Shown here: positions 8,914 to 18,915 of the stretch, piece after piece
Layout: each line of letters begins with the position of its first letter
How positions within the stretch are numbered: position 1 is the first letter of the stretch
Assembly: GCF_027257935.1 (NCBI RefSeq)
Contig: NZ_JANZKW010000002.1
Location: forward strand, 496,001 to 560,000
Direction of reading: 5' to 3'
DNA from: Chitinimonas sp. BJYL2
Lineage (GTDB): Bacteria; Pseudomonadota; Gammaproteobacteria; Burkholderiales; Chitinimonadaceae
DNA length: 64,000 nucleotides
The notes under the pieces: generated by a model
Database searches by the model: none
Told to the model about the DNA's origin: nothing
What the model saw: the letters and a program-made list of their open reading frames with translations, nothing else
Position numbers and translations under genes: made by a program

Positions 8914-9509
8914 GCACGGACATCACGCTGCGCCGCGCGCGCGCCGACGATATGGCCGCGCTTTACGCTATCTGCCTCGCCACCGGCAATGCGGGCGCTG
9001 ACGCCAGCCTGCCGGGGCGTCAAGGTGAGTTGCTGGGGCACCTGTTCGCCGGCCCCTATCTGCAACTCGCGCCAGACTTTGCCTGGGTCGCCGAGGATGC
9101 GGGCGGCGTTTGCGGCTACGCGCTGGGCACCGATGATTCAGCCCGCTTTTATGCCCGGATGGAGAGCGAATGGCTACCGCCACTACGGCAACGCTACCGT
9201 GAACCCAGGATTGCGGATGACCGCTGGCTGATCGACATGCTGCACCGCCCGTGCACTTTCAACCCGCAACTCATGCAATGGCCCGCCCATCTGCACATCG
9301 ACCTGCTGCCTCGCGCCCAAGGTACAGGTTTAGGTAGTCGCTTGATGCGCGCCCTGCTGGATGACTTGCGCCGGGCTCGTGCGCGAGGCGTGCATCTGGG
9401 CGTCGATCCCCGTAATGAACGTGCCGCTGCGTGGTACCCGCGTTTCGGCTTTACCGAGCAGTATCGTGAACCTGGCTGTATCTGGTTCGCCATGCCGCTA
9501 CACCCCTAA
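8910..9509 (+). CDS. GNAT-family N-acetyltransferase
   Basis: The start is set at 8910 because its ATG overlaps the msrA stop (ATGA); a longer frame upstream lies wholly inside msrA. The 199-residue product carries the acetyl-CoA pyrophosphate loop 'RAQGTGLGSRLM' at about residue 134 and the C-terminal 'NERAAAWYPRFGFTE', both classic GNAT features. Length and layout suggest a stand-alone small-molecule or protein acetyltransferase. The substrate is unknown. Coupling to msrA hints at an oxidative or general stress context but does not prove one. Confidence 0.9.
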   Translation: MSTDITLRRARADDMAALYAICLATGNAGADASLPGRQGELLGHLFAGPYLQLAPDFAWVAEDAGGVCGYALGTDDSARFYARMESEWLPPLRQRYREPRIADDRWLIDMLHRPCTFNPQLMQWPAHLHIDLLPRAQGTGLGSRLMRALLDDLRRARARGVHLGVDPRNERAAAWYPRFGFTEQYREPGCIWFAMPLHP

Positions 9510-9511
9510 GC

Positions 9512-9537
9512 AAAAAGCGGCCAATATGGCCGCTTTT
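9512..9537. terminator. Bidirectional rho-independent terminator
   Basis: AAAAGCGGCC and GGCCGCTTTT form a perfect stem around a short AT centre, with A and T runs on opposite ends. It lies between convergent genes (the GNAT gene and the chemoreceptor) and can serve both strands. Confidence 0.88.
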
Positions 9538-9559
9538 CCTGGGTGAGGGTTCTGTCCGC

Positions 9560-11188
9560 TTAATCCACAACAAAGCGCCCGATCTGCACGTTGAGGTTGG
9601 CCGACAAATCAGCCAGATGCCGTGCAAGCTGATTGGCCGAGGCAACCGAGGCATGGTTCTCCTCGCTCATCTGTGCAATCTGCTCCACATTCTGGGCAAT
9701 CTGCGTTGCAGCAATGCGCTGCTCGCGGACAGCGCTGGCGATTTCAGTCAGCACTGCCTTGGTGGAAGCCGAGCTGGACTGGATGATGGCCATCGCATGT
9801 TCCAGATCATGAGCATGCGCCACCCCCGAATCGATACGCGCACTGGCTTCCTGCATACGGCTGCTGGCGCTGACCGTGTCTTGCTGCACGGTGTGGATCT
9901 TTGCCGAGATATCGCTGGTTGCACTGGCAGTCCGCTCGGCCAGCTTCCGTACCTCATCGGCCACCACCGCAAAGCCCCGGCCCTGTTCCCCTGCGCGTGC
10001 AGCCTCAATGGCGGCGTTGAGCGCCAGCAAGTTGGTTTGATCGGCGATCTCCTTGATCACTCGGACTATCCCGCCGATCTCGTCGGAGCGCGCAGCCAAC
10101 GCATCCATGGCCGCCGTGGCGGCGTTGAGTGCTTCGGCAATCTGGGCGATTTCCTTGGCGGTTTTACCCGCAAGCTGCTGGCCCTCTTCGGCCTGCCTGG
10201 CAGCATCATCCGCACCCATGCGGACGTTCTCAGCATTGTCGGACACCACGGCGATGCTGGTTGTCAGTTGCTCAATCGCGGCGGCCACGGCCGAGGAAGC
10301 CGCAGCTTGCTGCGACGAAGCCAGCGCCACCTGCTCCGAAATCGTGCCCATCTCGCTGGACGACCGGGATACATCACCGGCACTGGAACGCGCCTGCACC
10401 ACGAGGGAGCGCACCCGCTCCATCACCAGCCCGAACGCCGAGATGGTGCGACCGATCTCGTTGCTGCCGGTTTGCGGCATCTTCACGGTCAGATCGTTGT
10501 TGTCGGCGATCCGCTGGGCGGCAGATTCGGCGGCGCCCAGCGGCTGACGGATTGATTGCGCCACCACCACCGCCACCCCTATCCCCAACAGCAGGGCCAT
10601 CACCGCCAGAATCATCAGGGTGCGGCCGGTCTTTGCCCGTGCAGTCGCCAGCTCCCCGGTCACCAGGGCCGCTTTTGCCGAGGTGTGCTTGAGCATGTCA
10701 TTCAGCGACGCCTCCATGCCCCGCACGGCCTCCTTGTGCGTACCCATGGCTTTGTTCGCATCTGACGTGGTGGTCAGCGTCTGGCCCAGCTGGCCGTCTA
10801 CCTGCACAAAGCCATCGCCATACTTGGCGATATTGGTTTTGAGCCCGTCTACATGTTCACGCAGCTCACTGGTGGCCAGCTTGTCCACCAAAGCCAGACT
10901 TTCCTTGGCCTTGCCGAAGGAGTCGTTCCATTTTTCGCGGTACTCGGCAACCTTGTCGGCCTTATCCAGATTGATGAAACTGTCTTTCTCGTAACGGCGC
11001 AGATTGCCGATGTGGTAACGCACATCACCGGCTGCGTTATTGAGCGCGATGTCTCCCTGCATCAGCTCCTCGACCCGCTCGTACTGCTGGCTGACCCCCC
11101 AGTTGCCCGTGATCGCCATGGCCATGATCAGCAGGATCAACAGGGCAAAGCCCGCCCCGATGCGTTGTCCGACACTCAGATTTTTCAT
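9560..11188 (-). CDS. Methyl-accepting chemotaxis protein
   Basis: The 542-residue receptor has TM1 at about 10-32, a periplasmic four-helix-bundle sensor (about 33-185), TM2 near 190-210, a HAMP domain to about 265 and a C-terminal signalling hairpin. The signalling tip reads '[20 protein letters not shown]', the most conserved stretch of the family. It should couple an unknown periplasmic ligand to CheA/CheW. There is no C-terminal CheR-binding pentapeptide of the NWETF type. It is a lone gene with no other chemotaxis gene in the window. Confidence 0.96.
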   Translation of the reverse strand: MKNLSVGQRIGAGFALLILLIMAMAITGNWGVSQQYERVEELMQGDIALNNAAGDVRYHIGNLRRYEKDSFINLDKADKVAEYREKWNDSFGKAKESLALVDKLATSELREHVDGLKTNIAKYGDGFVQVDGQLGQTLTTTSDANKAMGTHKEAVRGMEASLNDMLKHTSAKAALVTGELATARAKTGRTLMILAVMALLLGIGVAVVVAQSIRQPLGAAESAAQRIADNNDLTVKMPQTGSNEIGRTISAFGLVMERVRSLVVQARSSAGDVSRSSSEMGTISEQVALASSQQAAASSAVAAAIEQLTTSIAVVSDNAENVRMGADDAARQAEEGQQLAGKTAKEIAQIAEALNAATAAMDALAARSDEIGGIVRVIKEIADQTNLLALNAAIEAARAGEQGRGFAVVADEVRKLAERTASATSDISAKIHTVQQDTVSASSRMQEASARIDSGVAHAHDLEHAMAIIQSSSASTKAVLTEIASAVREQRIAATQIAQNVEQIAQMSEENHASVASANQLARHLADLSANLNVQIGRFVVD

Positions 11189-11397
11189 GATGCAGTTGGC
11201 TCCGCGAATGGATAGGCGATCTGTGTACCCGGTGACGACGCTGCGGCCATATACATGCCGGGATCTATCTCTGTTTTATAGCTGCTGTACTGGTCTAGTT
11301 CCAGCTTGTCCTACCCGGCTGGATCGCCAGCAAAGGCCCGGCCGGATTCCACGCGGCTTCTGTTAAAATGCGCGCTTTATCAAAGGCTTGAAACGCA

Positions 11398-12345
11398 GTG
11401 CGAATTGCCCTTGCACCGATGGAAGGACTCGTCGATGCGCCCTTGCGCGCCACGCTGACGGAGATCGGCGGGGTAGACTGGTGTGTCACCGAGTTTGTCC
11501 GTGTAACCAGCACCCTGTTACCACCCAAGTTCTTCCGCCGCATCGCGCCCGAGTCCCTGACGGGCTGGCGCACTGCCGCTGGCACGCCGCTCAAGTTGCA
11601 GCTGCTGGGTTCAGACCCCGCCTGCCTGGCTGACAATGCCGCACGCGCGGCCGAACTGGGCGCACCCGGTATCGACCTGAATTTCGGCTGCCCGGCCAAG
11701 TCGGTAAACCGCCATCGGGGCGGCGCCGTGCTGCTGCAGGAACCCGAGCTGCTGTACGAGATTGTCTCTGCGGTACGCGCCGCCGTACCCGGCACGATTC
11801 CCGTCACCAGCAAGATGCGTCTGGGTTATGAAGACACGGCGCTCGCCCTCGATTGCGCCCGAGCCCTTGATACCGGCGGCTCAGCCGAAATCGTCGTGCA
11901 TGCACGTACCAAGCTCGATGGCTACAAACCGCCCGCACACTGGCACTGGATTGCACGCATCCGCGACGTCGTCAGCGCCCACGTGGTGGCCAACGGCGAA
12001 ATCTGGACGGTAGATGATTACTTCCGTTGTCGTGCCGAATCGGGTTGCGATGACGTGATGCTGGGCCGAGGGCTGGTCGCCTGCCCCGATCTGGCCTTAC
12101 AGATCCGCGCCGCGCTGACAGGGGAAGCGCCCGAACCCATGGACTGGGCCGCACTTGCTCCGCATGTCGCACGTTTTCATGCCAGCCTGCAGGGTTTGGG
12201 TAATGCTTCGTACCCGAGCTCACGGCTCAAGCAGTGGCTGGGCTATTTGCGCCGTGAATATGCCGGAGCCGATGCCATGTTCCTGGCCATACGCAACCAG
12301 AAGCAATTGGCAGGCGATGCGCTATCGTCTGCAGCGGCGGTCTAG
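11398..12345 (+). CDS. dusC: tRNA-dihydrouridine(16) synthase DusC
   Basis: This 315-residue flavoenzyme starts with GTG at 11398, giving '[20 protein letters not shown]', which aligns well with the E. coli DusC N-terminus. The catalytic Cys falls at residue 98 in '[12 protein letters not shown]', the same number as in E. coli DusC, which supports the start choice. It reduces U16 of tRNA with FMN and NADPH. A TAAAAT element at 11364-11369 could be the -10 of its promoter. The following YkgJ gene starts 15 bases after the stop and may be co-transcribed. Confidence 0.93.
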   Translation: MRIALAPMEGLVDAPLRATLTEIGGVDWCVTEFVRVTSTLLPPKFFRRIAPESLTGWRTAAGTPLKLQLLGSDPACLADNAARAAELGAPGIDLNFGCPAKSVNRHRGGAVLLQEPELLYEIVSAVRAAVPGTIPVTSKMRLGYEDTALALDCARALDTGGSAEIVVHARTKLDGYKPPAHWHWIARIRDVVSAHVVANGEIWTVDDYFRCRAESGCDDVMLGRGLVACPDLALQIRAALTGEAPEPMDWAALAPHVARFHASLQGLGNASYPSSRLKQWLGYLRREYAGADAMFLAIRNQKQLAGDALSSAAAV

Positions 12346-12360
12346 TGGGATACGTCGGCC

Positions 12361-12702
12361 ATGCAGGAACGTGCCGCACTCCATCCTTGCCAGCATTGCG
12401 GCGCCTGCTGCAACAGCTTCCGGGTGTCGTTCTACTGGGCCGAGGCCGAGGTGAACGCGATTCCCGCCTCGCTGACCGACAAAGTAAACGACTTCTATCT
12501 CTGTATGAGGGGCACCCACGCACGTGCACCGGCCTGTGCTGCGCATCGCGGCACAGTGGGTGTGTCCAGCGCGTGCAGCATTTACGCGCACCGGCCCAGC
12601 CCCTGCCGCGAGGTCCAGCCTGGCGATCCACAATGCACATTGGCGCGTCAACGGCACAGCCTGCCTCCCATCACTTTCTTAGCCGAATCGCACCATGTCT
12701 GA
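12361..12702 (+). CDS. YkgJ-family cysteine cluster protein, copy 1
   Basis: The 113-residue protein has the CxxCxxCC start of the YkgJ/UPF0153 family ('CQHCGACCNSF') and further Cys residues in 'ACSIYAHRPSPCREV'. The family is thought to bind a metal or Fe-S cluster; no reaction is established. It overlaps the next gene by eight bases, and the two products share 'FRVSF', 'VPASL/IPASL', the 'CMRGT/CRMRGT' segment and 'RP.PCRE', so they look like a tandem duplication. The C-terminal tail ('PPITFLAESHHV') is unlike that of copy 2. Confidence 0.88.
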   Translation: MQERAALHPCQHCGACCNSFRVSFYWAEAEVNAIPASLTDKVNDFYLCMRGTHARAPACAAHRGTVGVSSACSIYAHRPSPCREVQPGDPQCTLARQRHSLPPITFLAESHHV

Positions 12703-13042
12703 TCCCGCACAAAATGCCTGCTTGAGTTGTGGCGCATGCTGCGCCGCATTTCGCGTGAGTTTTGATCGCAGCGAACTCGATAGCGAGCATGGACGCGTGC
12801 CGGCATCGCTGGCGGATGAAGAAAACGACACGCTCTGCCGCATGCGCGGCACCGATTGGCTCAAACCACGCTGCATAGCGCTGGTGGGCAAGATCGGCGA
12901 ATCGGTCAGCTGCGGCATTTATCACGAGCGTCCCGGACCCTGCCGCGAGTTCGCACCCCTCGCCGAACACGGTGTATTCCCGGCGGCCTGCAACCGCGCC
13001 CGCGCACGGCATGGCCTGCCTGCCCTGCCGGTATCCGAATAA
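12695..13042 (+). CDS. YkgJ-family cysteine cluster protein, copy 2
   Basis: This 115-residue paralog of the preceding gene keeps the full Cys pattern: 'CLSCGACCAAF' at residues 9-19, then Cys in 'LCRMRG', 'PRCIAL', 'VSCGIY', 'GPCREF' and 'AACNRA'. It probably binds a metal cluster in the cytoplasm. The start overlaps copy 1 by eight bases, suggesting coupled translation. The globin gene begins 16 bases after the stop, so dusC, both YkgJ genes and the globin gene may form one transcript. Confidence 0.9.
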   Translation: MSDPAQNACLSCGACCAAFRVSFDRSELDSEHGRVPASLADEENDTLCRMRGTDWLKPRCIALVGKIGESVSCGIYHERPGPCREFAPLAEHGVFPAACNRARARHGLPALPVSE

Positions 13043-13058
13043 ACACAGAAAGCCCCGC

Positions 13059-13451
13059 ATGAGCCAGATTCTGGAAGCCACACCCTACGAGATGATTGGC
13101 GGCGAAGCCGGCGTAAGTCAGCTGGTTAACCGCTTTTACGAGATTATGGATACCGATCCGGTTGCCGTCGGCGTACGCGGCGTGCATCAGGCCGATCTAG
13201 CCGAAGCCCGCGAGAAGCTGCGCCTGTTCCTGACCGGCTGGCTGGGTGGCCCGGCGCTATATGTGGAGAGGTATGGCCATCCGATGCTGCGCGCACGCCA
13301 CCTGCCCTTCCGCATTGACGAACGCATGCGCGACGAGTGGCTGTACTGCATGTTCAAAGCCATGGGCGAGATGAACCTGCCCAAGGCGCTGGTCGATCAC
13401 CTTGAGCAGTCGTTCTGGCGCACGGCGGATTTCATGCGCAATGCAGATTGA
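13059..13451 (+). CDS. Group II truncated hemoglobin-like protein
   Basis: The start is taken at the ATG at 13059, giving 130 residues beginning 'MSQILEATPYEMIGGEAGV'. Group II (trHbO/YjbI-like) features include 'FYEIMDTDP', 'LFLTGWLGGPALYVERYGHP' and 'LRARHLPFRI', which contains the proximal His of the F helix. Family members bind O2 or NO and act in oxygen or nitrosative chemistry. The distal region 'VRGVHQADLAEAREKL' is typical. It follows the YkgJ pair closely and converges on the tryptophan dioxygenase gene. Confidence 0.93.
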   Translation: MSQILEATPYEMIGGEAGVSQLVNRFYEIMDTDPVAVGVRGVHQADLAEAREKLRLFLTGWLGGPALYVERYGHPMLRARHLPFRIDERMRDEWLYCMFKAMGEMNLPKALVDHLEQSFWRTADFMRNAD

Positions 13452-13468
13452 GCGTTTCGCACTCCACT

Positions 13469-13507
13469 GCGCAGGGTGTAATTAGCGCAGCGCATTGCAC
13501 CCTGCGC
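13469..13507. repeat. Palindromic intergenic repeat, copy 1
   Basis: Arms GCGCAGGGTG and CACCCTGCGC pair perfectly; inner bases add a TTAGCGCAGCGC segment. The layout (GGGTG..TTAGCG..CACCC) resembles a palindrome family scattered through many proteobacterial and cyanobacterial genomes. It fills the gap between the convergent globin and kynA genes and may also terminate transcription. A relative lies at 33396-33429. Confidence 0.6.
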
Positions 13508-13510
13508 ACT

Positions 13511-14362
13511 TCAAAGCGCCGAGCGCACCTGGATCAGTTCGGGAAAGAAGGTCAGATCCAGTGCCCGCTTGAGGAATGCCACGCCGCTGGAGCCACCCGT
13601 CCCCTGCTTGAAGCCGATCACCCGCTCCACGGTTTTCATGTGGCGGAAGCGCCAGAGCTGGAACGCCTCTTCCACATCGACGAGCTTTTCGGCCATCTCG
13701 TAAGCATCCCAATGATTGCGCGGGGCCTGGTAAATGATCTTGAAAGCCGCCACAACTTCCTCGTACGCCTGATAAGGCTGGCTGAAATCACGATCAAGCG
13801 CGGCTGCCGGAATGGCAAAGCCACGCCGCGCCAGCAGGCGCAGAAACTCTTCCCACAAGCTGGGGGCATGCAGATCAAGCTGGATCTGCGCGTACAGGGC
13901 ATCGTCATACCGGAACACCTCGGCCTGGCCCGCATGCTTGTTGCCTAGCAGGAACTCCAGCGTGCGGTACTGGTAAGACTGAAAGCCGGACGACTGCCCC
14001 AGTGCCGGGCGGAACTCGGCATATTCGCTCGGCGTCATCGTCTCCAGTACGGCCCACATATTGAACAGCTGCTGCTGGATCAGTTTGACGCGCGCCAGGA
14101 TCTTGAAGCACGGCTCCAGCTCGTCGCGCTGCACATGGCCAATGGCGGCGCGAAGTTCGTGAATAAGCTGCTTCATCCATAGTTCGGAGACCTGATGCTG
14201 GATGATGAACAGCGTTTCATCGTGATGCGGCGGGTTCGACAAGGGCTGCTGGGCAGACAGCAGGCGATCCAGGCGCAAATAGCCGCCATAGCTGAGGCGG
14301 TCGGCAAAGTCGGTCTGGATACCGGATTCAAGGTCGCGCTGAATGGTGGGTCCGGCTTGCAT
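13511..14362 (-). CDS. kynA: Tryptophan 2,3-dioxygenase
   Basis: The 283-residue heme enzyme matches bacterial TDO in length and motif order. '[19 protein letters not shown]' carries the distal His56, '[12 protein letters not shown]' the proximal His241, and 'GTGGSSG' the substrate loop. It opens the indole ring of L-tryptophan to N-formylkynurenine, the first step of the kynurenine route. Neither kynB nor kynU is nearby, so the rest of the pathway must lie elsewhere. It is a single gene with the promoter in the 14363-14536 gap. Confidence 0.98.
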   Translation of the reverse strand: MQAGPTIQRDLESGIQTDFADRLSYGGYLRLDRLLSAQQPLSNPPHHDETLFIIQHQVSELWMKQLIHELRAAIGHVQRDELEPCFKILARVKLIQQQLFNMWAVLETMTPSEYAEFRPALGQSSGFQSYQYRTLEFLLGNKHAGQAEVFRYDDALYAQIQLDLHAPSLWEEFLRLLARRGFAIPAAALDRDFSQPYQAYEEVVAAFKIIYQAPRNHWDAYEMAEKLVDVEEAFQLWRFRHMKTVERVIGFKQGTGGSSGVAFLKRALDLTFFPELIQVRSAL

Positions 14363-14742
14363 GACGGCGTTCCTGTATAGACAAGATCAGGATGATGCGC
14401 GCAGTCGCAGCGGGACTCAAGCCGTGGCAAGCGCGGCCAATCATAGTCAACAGCAATCGTCATTCTTCGTAAAATCAATTTCTACAATGATCGCTGCTTG
14501 ACCATACTCCAGACATCCCGATCCGGAGACGCCATCATGCGTCGCACACTGCTAGCCAGCCTTACCGATGTACTCGCCGATTACGCACAGTCGCACTGAG
14601 CAGAAACCCTATGTACCGGAACACGGATATATCTCGCCGCCGCGCTTGCCCCGCAAGGAGGCAGATGCTTCGATGAAGGCGAACCTGCAACGCGGTTACC
14701 GGTTCCCCACTGCTTAGCTATTGCCATCAACAGGAGTCCATC
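14363..14742. other. 380-base gap between kynA and dps
   Basis: This divergent region must hold the kynA promoter and the dps promoter. It is locally AT-rich around 14455-14500. I see no confident hexamer pair, no OxyR- or Fur-like palindrome that I would defend, and no RNA gene. It contains one 20-codon open frame (14537-14599), listed separately. Confidence 0.5.
14537..14599 (+). CDS. Possible 20-residue small ORF upstream of dps
   Basis: An ATG with a GGAG-like sequence (from 'ATCCGGAGAC') eight bases upstream opens 20 codons ending in TGA. The peptide is MRRTLLASLTDVLADYAQSH. It could be a leader peptide, a small protein or chance. Nothing in it identifies a family. Confidence 0.2.
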   Translation: MRRTLLASLTDVLADYAQSH

Positions 14743-15210
14743 ATGGAAATTGATCTCGGCATTGAAACCAGCCAGCGTAAAGCGATTGCCGACGGCCTTT
14801 CGCGCCTGCTCGCCGATACCTACACGCTGTACCTGCAAACCCACAACTTCCACTGGAACGTCAGCGGGCCCATGTTCAACAGCCTGCACCTGATGTTCGA
14901 AGGTCAGTACAACGAGCTGGCACTGGCAGTGGACCTGATTGCCGAGCGCATCCGCTCACTGGGCTTCCAGGCACCGGGCACCTACAGCGCATTTGCCAAG
15001 CTCTCCAGCATTGCCGAAGTCGAGGGTGTGCCACCAGCCAAGGAAATGATCGCCATCCTGCTCAAGGGCCAGGAAGCCGTGGTCCGTACCGCCCGCAGCC
15101 TGTTCCCGCTGGTAGATGCCGCCCATGATGAATCGACTGCTGACCTGCTGACCCAGCGCATGCAGGTGCACGAGAAAACCGCCTGGATGCTGCGTTCGCT
15201 GCTCGAATAA
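14743..15210 (+). CDS. dps: Dps-family ferritin-like DNA-protection protein
   Basis: The 155-residue protein has the Dps ferroxidase layout: His37 in '[10 protein letters not shown]', then His49, Glu53, Asp64 and Glu68 in the second helix ('[16 protein letters not shown]'). Dps dodecamers oxidise and store Fe(II) with H2O2 and protect DNA in starved or stressed cells. The N-terminus is short and holds only one Lys, so DNA binding may be weak. The ATG follows AGGAG. The gene is monocistronic, with a terminator-like hairpin after it. Confidence 0.95.
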   Translation: MEIDLGIETSQRKAIADGLSRLLADTYTLYLQTHNFHWNVSGPMFNSLHLMFEGQYNELALAVDLIAERIRSLGFQAPGTYSAFAKLSSIAEVEGVPPAKEMIAILLKGQEAVVRTARSLFPLVDAAHDESTADLLTQRMQVHEKTAWMLRSLLE

Positions 15211-15240
15211 GGTCTTTGTGGCCATCGATGCCCGCACATC

Positions 15241-15278
15241 ACGCCCCGTTACCACTTGCGGTCGCGGGGCGTTGTTGT
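15241..15278 (+). terminator. Probable terminator of dps
   Basis: ACGCCCCG (15241-15248) pairs with CGGGGCGT (15265-15272) and is followed by a T-rich tract (TGTTGT). The loop of 16 bases is long, so efficiency is uncertain. Confidence 0.5.
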
Positions 15279-15375
15279 ATGCGGCAGCGTGAACAAAGCG
15301 ACATTTGATCCGGGTTGATCTACAAAACAGGCAGACCCATCTGCCGCCAACGTTGCGCACCCAAGGAGGAATACC

Positions 15376-15879
15376 ATGTCCAGCTACTGGAGACACCGGC
15401 TCGCCATCATCCTGTTGTTTGCCGCATCGCTGGGTGTTCAAGCGCTCGACAAACCCACAGGCAGGGTGATGCTGACCATCACCGGTGGCGTGAGCCAAGC
15501 CAACGCGGGCAAGGACGCCCAGTTCGATCTGAAGATGCTTGAAGCGCTGCCACAGCACAGCTTCACCACCAAGACACCCTGGTATCCGGAACCGATGAAA
15601 TTCACCGGTCCGCTGCTGCGCGACGTACTCGCACGGGCTGGCGCCAAAGGCAGCAAGATCATTGCGGTGGCACTCAACGATTACAAGGCAGAACTCCCGT
15701 TTGCCGATGCGGCTGAGCATGAGGTGATCGTGGCGCTCAAGCGTAACGACAGGCTCATGAGCATCCGCGACAAAGGTCCGCTTTTCCTCATTTACCCGTT
15801 CGACAACAAGCCTGCGCTACGCACCGAGGTCTATTACGGCCGGGCCACCTGGCAACTCAAGGCATTGCAGATCAAGTAA
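15376..15879 (+). CDS. Secreted molybdopterin-oxidoreductase-fold protein, no visible cofactor Cys
   Basis: The 167-residue protein starts with a signal peptide ('IILLFAASLGVQALD', cleavage near residue 24). The mature part resembles the Oxidored_molyb (sulfite oxidase-type) fold: 'KFTGPLLRDVLARAGAKG', 'ALNDYKAELPFADA', 'GPLFLIYPFD' and the ending 'YYGRATWQLKALQIK'. The cofactor-ligating Cys of true enzymes is absent, since no Cys remains in the mature chain. It is more likely a periplasmic binding or sensory partner than a redox enzyme. The stop abuts the start of the hybrid kinase gene with no gap, which points to joint function. An AAGGAGG site precedes the ATG. Confidence 0.8.
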   Translation: MSSYWRHRLAIILLFAASLGVQALDKPTGRVMLTITGGVSQANAGKDAQFDLKMLEALPQHSFTTKTPWYPEPMKFTGPLLRDVLARAGAKGSKIIAVALNDYKAELPFADAAEHEVIVALKRNDRLMSIRDKGPLFLIYPFDNKPALRTEVYYGRATWQLKALQIK

Positions 15880-18800
15880 ATGCGCTCAGCGGCAGACAAA
15901 CGCAACACACGGTTGTTGGTGCTGATCGTCACCAGCCTGATCTTGGTCTATGCCGCGATCGGGTTTCTCAAGTGGCATCAGCTACGCAATCTCAGCGAGG
16001 TGATGGGCCGAAGCGACGACAGCGCGTTGTGGCCATTCCTGCAACTGCGCGTCGAGTATCAGCGCTTCGACAACGCACTTGATCACCGCCTGATCGACCC
16101 AGCCGGTATGCCGGTAGAAGAGCTGCAACTGCGCTACGACCTGTTTGTGAGCCGGGTCACCGGACTGGAAGCAGAGGCGCCTCATGGCTTGATGGATAAC
16201 CTGCCGATCTATACCGGCACCTTGCGCAGCCTCAAGCAGTATGTGGCGCAAGTCGATCATTACTTGGGCCCCGAGCCGGATGCAGGCATCGACGCCGAAG
16301 CCATGCGGACAATTCGCCAGGCGCTGCTGGCACTGGAGGAGCCAGTTCAGGATCTGGCGCTGCAAGCCTCACGGCAGTCCGCCAAGATTGTCGATCGCCG
16401 CAACAAGGAGGTGCACAACCAGACTGCCTGGACAACGGCACTGACCGGATTCCAGTTCATCCTGACGTTCCTGCTGGCAGCCGCCATGCTGCGTCAGCAT
16501 CGCGAACGCCAGAAAGCCCAGCAGCGGGCACTCGATAGTCAGGCAGAGCTGGTAGAGGCGTTAAAGCGCAATGAAGAAGTGCTAGAAGCACGCGTGGCCG
16601 AGCGCACCGAAGCACTGGGCGCTGCCAATGCCGCACTGCGCGAACACGAAATCGAACTCGAAGCCGCCCGCGCCAAGGCCGAGGATGCCTCCCGGCTCAA
16701 GAGCGAATTCCTCGCCAATATGAGCCATGAAATCCGTACCCCCATGAATGCCGTCATCGGCATGAGTCATCTGGTGCTCGCCACGGCGCTCGATGCCAAG
16801 CAGCGCGATTACGTACAGAAAATCCAGCGTGCCGGCCAGCATCTGCTCGGGCTCATCAACGACATCCTCGATTTCTCCAAGATCGAGGCCGGCAAGCTCG
16901 AAGTCGAAACCATCCCGTTCGAGTTGCAAAGCGTGCTCGAAAACGTGGCCACGCTGATCGGGGAGAAGTGCACGGCCAAAGGGCTGGAGCTGATCTTCGA
17001 TATCGACCCCGCCCTGCCCGATCACCTGATGGGCGACCCGCTGCGGCTGGGGCAGATACTCATCAACTACTCGAACAATGCAGTCAAGTTCACCGAGACC
17101 GGCGAAGTCACCATTCGAGGCCGTTTGCTGGCGCAACGCGACGGCGAGGTGGAGGTGCGCTTCGAGGTCAGCGATACCGGCATCGGCCTCACGCCCGAGC
17201 AGAAGGCAAGGCTGTTCCAGTCGTTTCAGCAGGCCGATGCTTCGACCACCCGCAAATACGGTGGCACCGGACTCGGTCTGGCCATCTCCAAGAAACTTGC
17301 CGAACTTATGCAGGGCGAGGTGGGTGTGGAGAGCGAGGCCGGCGTGGGTAGCACCTTCTGGTTCACCGCCACACTGGGGCTCAGCGAATCGAGTCACGCA
17401 CCCAGAGTGCTGCGTGCCGATCTTGCCGGCAAACAGGTGCTGGTAGTGGATGACAATGCCCATGCGCGGCTCATCCTCAGCGAGATGCTGCGCAATATGG
17501 GCTTTGCCGTCAGCGAGGCCGAGGATGGCGAAAGCGGACTGGCCAAGGCGCGAGCTGCACTGGCCCAAGACGCCGGGTTTGAAATTGCCTTCCTTGACTG
17601 GCAGATGCCCGGCATGAACGGCATCGAACTGGCACGACGCCTGCAGTCTCTTGCGGTGGCGCCAACCCCGGTCATCGTCACCGCCCATGGGCGTGAGGAG
17701 GTATTCCGCGAGGCCGAAGCCAGCGGCGTCACGCTGATGCTGGTCAAGCCGGTCAATCCGTCCTTGCTGTTCGATACCGCCGTACGCGCATTGGGTGCTG
17801 CACCCGCCACGGATCTGGCTCCACGCAGCACCGGCCGCATTGGCAACACCGATATGCGGAGTCTCCGCGGTGCACGTGTGCTGCTGGTGGACGACAACGA
17901 CCTCAATCAGCAAGTGGGCAAGGATTTGCTCGAAAACGCGGGTATCGTCGTCGATATCGCTGAAAACGGCCAGATCGCGCTCGACTTGGCCGCCACGGGC
18001 GATTACGAACTGATCCTGATGGACATGCAGATGCCCGTGATGGACGGCATCACCGCCACGCGCAAGCTGCGAGCGCAGCCGCGCTTTGCCGATCTGCCCA
18101 TACTCGCGATGACCGCCAACGCGATGAGCACGGACCGCGATGCCTGCCTGGAAGCTGGCATGAACAGCCACATCGCCAAGCCTATCGACCCGGACGAACT
18201 GTTCGGGCAACTACTGCGCTGGATCGCCCCTCGCAACGGTCTGACTGACGCGATGCCTGATGCCGAACCGCCCCCCGAGGAGACCGCCAGCGCGGAAGAT
18301 CCGCTGCTTGGCATCATCGGACTGGACACGGTTGCCGGCATGAAGCGTGTACTGAACAAGCGCGATAACTACGAAAAAATGCTGCGCAGCTTCATCGCAG
18401 GACAAGCCAACGCCGTGGCGCAAACCCGCAGCGCACTGGCCGGCGGCGATCGCACCGAGGCACGGCGATTCATGCATACCCTTAAAGGCACTGCCGCCAC
18501 TATTGGGGCGCAGCCCTTGGCCAAGCTGGCAGAGGCCGCTGAAGAAGCGCTGAAAGCCGAGCCCGCGGCCGACGCGAGTGAAATCGAGCTGCTACTGCAA
18601 GCCATTGATCCGGCTTGCACCGCCCTGATCACCGCGCTCACGGCGGCCTTGCCCACCCAGGCACAAGCCAGCGCCGCAGCCAATATCGACTGGGCCGCCG
18701 CACGCGCGCTTGTCAGCCGGCTGGATGCCCTGCTGGCTGATGACGATTCCGAGGCCATCGAGCTGTTCGAACAATCCACCCCCTTGCTGCGTGCAGCACT

Positions 18801-18912
18801 GGGCAATGGCTACGACCCGGTCCACCGGGCACTGCAAAGTTATATTCTGACCGATGCACTGGACGCGCTGCGCAGCGCCCGTGCCGGCACTGCCCAACTG
18901 CAAGAGGAGTAA
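15880..18912 (+). CDS. Hybrid sensor histidine kinase: HisKA-HATPase-REC-REC-HPt
   Basis: The 1010-residue kinase has TM1 at about 8-28, a helical periplasmic domain (about 30-185), TM2 near 188-205, a coiled coil, HisKA with the phospho-His at 283 ('[10 protein letters not shown]'), HATPase_c with '[17 protein letters not shown]', REC1 with Asp573 ('[11 protein letters not shown]'), REC2 with Asp715 ('[11 protein letters not shown]') and a C-terminal HPt with His866 ('[13 protein letters not shown]'). Every phosphorelay residue is present. The start directly follows the secreted protein's stop, suggesting that protein tunes the periplasmic sensor. Outputs are probably the two receiver proteins encoded next. 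Confidence 0.95.
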   Translation: MRSAADKRNTRLLVLIVTSLILVYAAIGFLKWHQLRNLSEVMGRSDDSALWPFLQLRVEYQRFDNALDHRLIDPAGMPVEELQLRYDLFVSRVTGLEAEAPHGLMDNLPIYTGTLRSLKQYVAQVDHYLGPEPDAGIDAEAMRTIRQALLALEEPVQDLALQASRQSAKIVDRRNKEVHNQTAWTTALTGFQFILTFLLAAAMLRQHRERQKAQQRALDSQAELVEALKRNEEVLEARVAERTEALGAANAALREHEIELEAARAKAEDASRLKSEFLANMSHEIRTPMNAVIGMSHLVLATALDAKQRDYVQKIQRAGQHLLGLINDILDFSKIEAGKLEVETIPFELQSVLENVATLIGEKCTAKGLELIFDIDPALPDHLMGDPLRLGQILINYSNNAVKFTETGEVTIRGRLLAQRDGEVEVRFEVSDTGIGLTPEQKARLFQSFQQADASTTRKYGGTGLGLAISKKLAELMQGEVGVESEAGVGSTFWFTATLGLSESSHAPRVLRADLAGKQVLVVDDNAHARLILSEMLRNMGFAVSEAEDGESGLAKARAALAQDAGFEIAFLDWQMPGMNGIELARRLQSLAVAPTPVIVTAHGREEVFREAEASGVTLMLVKPVNPSLLFDTAVRALGAAPATDLAPRSTGRIGNTDMRSLRGARVLLVDDNDLNQQVGKDLLENAGIVVDIAENGQIALDLAATGDYELILMDMQMPVMDGITATRKLRAQPRFADLPILAMTANAMSTDRDACLEAGMNSHIAKPIDPDELFGQLLRWIAPRNGLTDAMPDAEPPPEETASAEDPLLGIIGLDTVAGMKRVLNKRDNYEKMLRSFIAGQANAVAQTRSALAGGDRTEARRFMHTLKGTAATIGAQPLAKLAEAAEEALKAEPAADASEIELLLQAIDPACTALITALTAALPTQAQASAAANIDWAAARALVSRLDALLADDDSEAIELFEQSTPLLRAALGNGYDPVHRALQSYILTDALDALRSARAGTAQLQEE

Positions 18913-18915
18913 GCC

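Noticed and set aside
11364-11369. TAAAAT before dusC as a complete promoter
   Set aside because: No acceptable -35 lies 16-18 bases upstream, so I mention it only in the dusC entry.
16582-18210. A 542-codon open frame on the minus strand under the hybrid kinase gene
   Set aside because: It is a GC-driven shadow in another frame; its product is rich in His/Gln/Gly with no family signature, while the plus-strand kinase reads perfectly.
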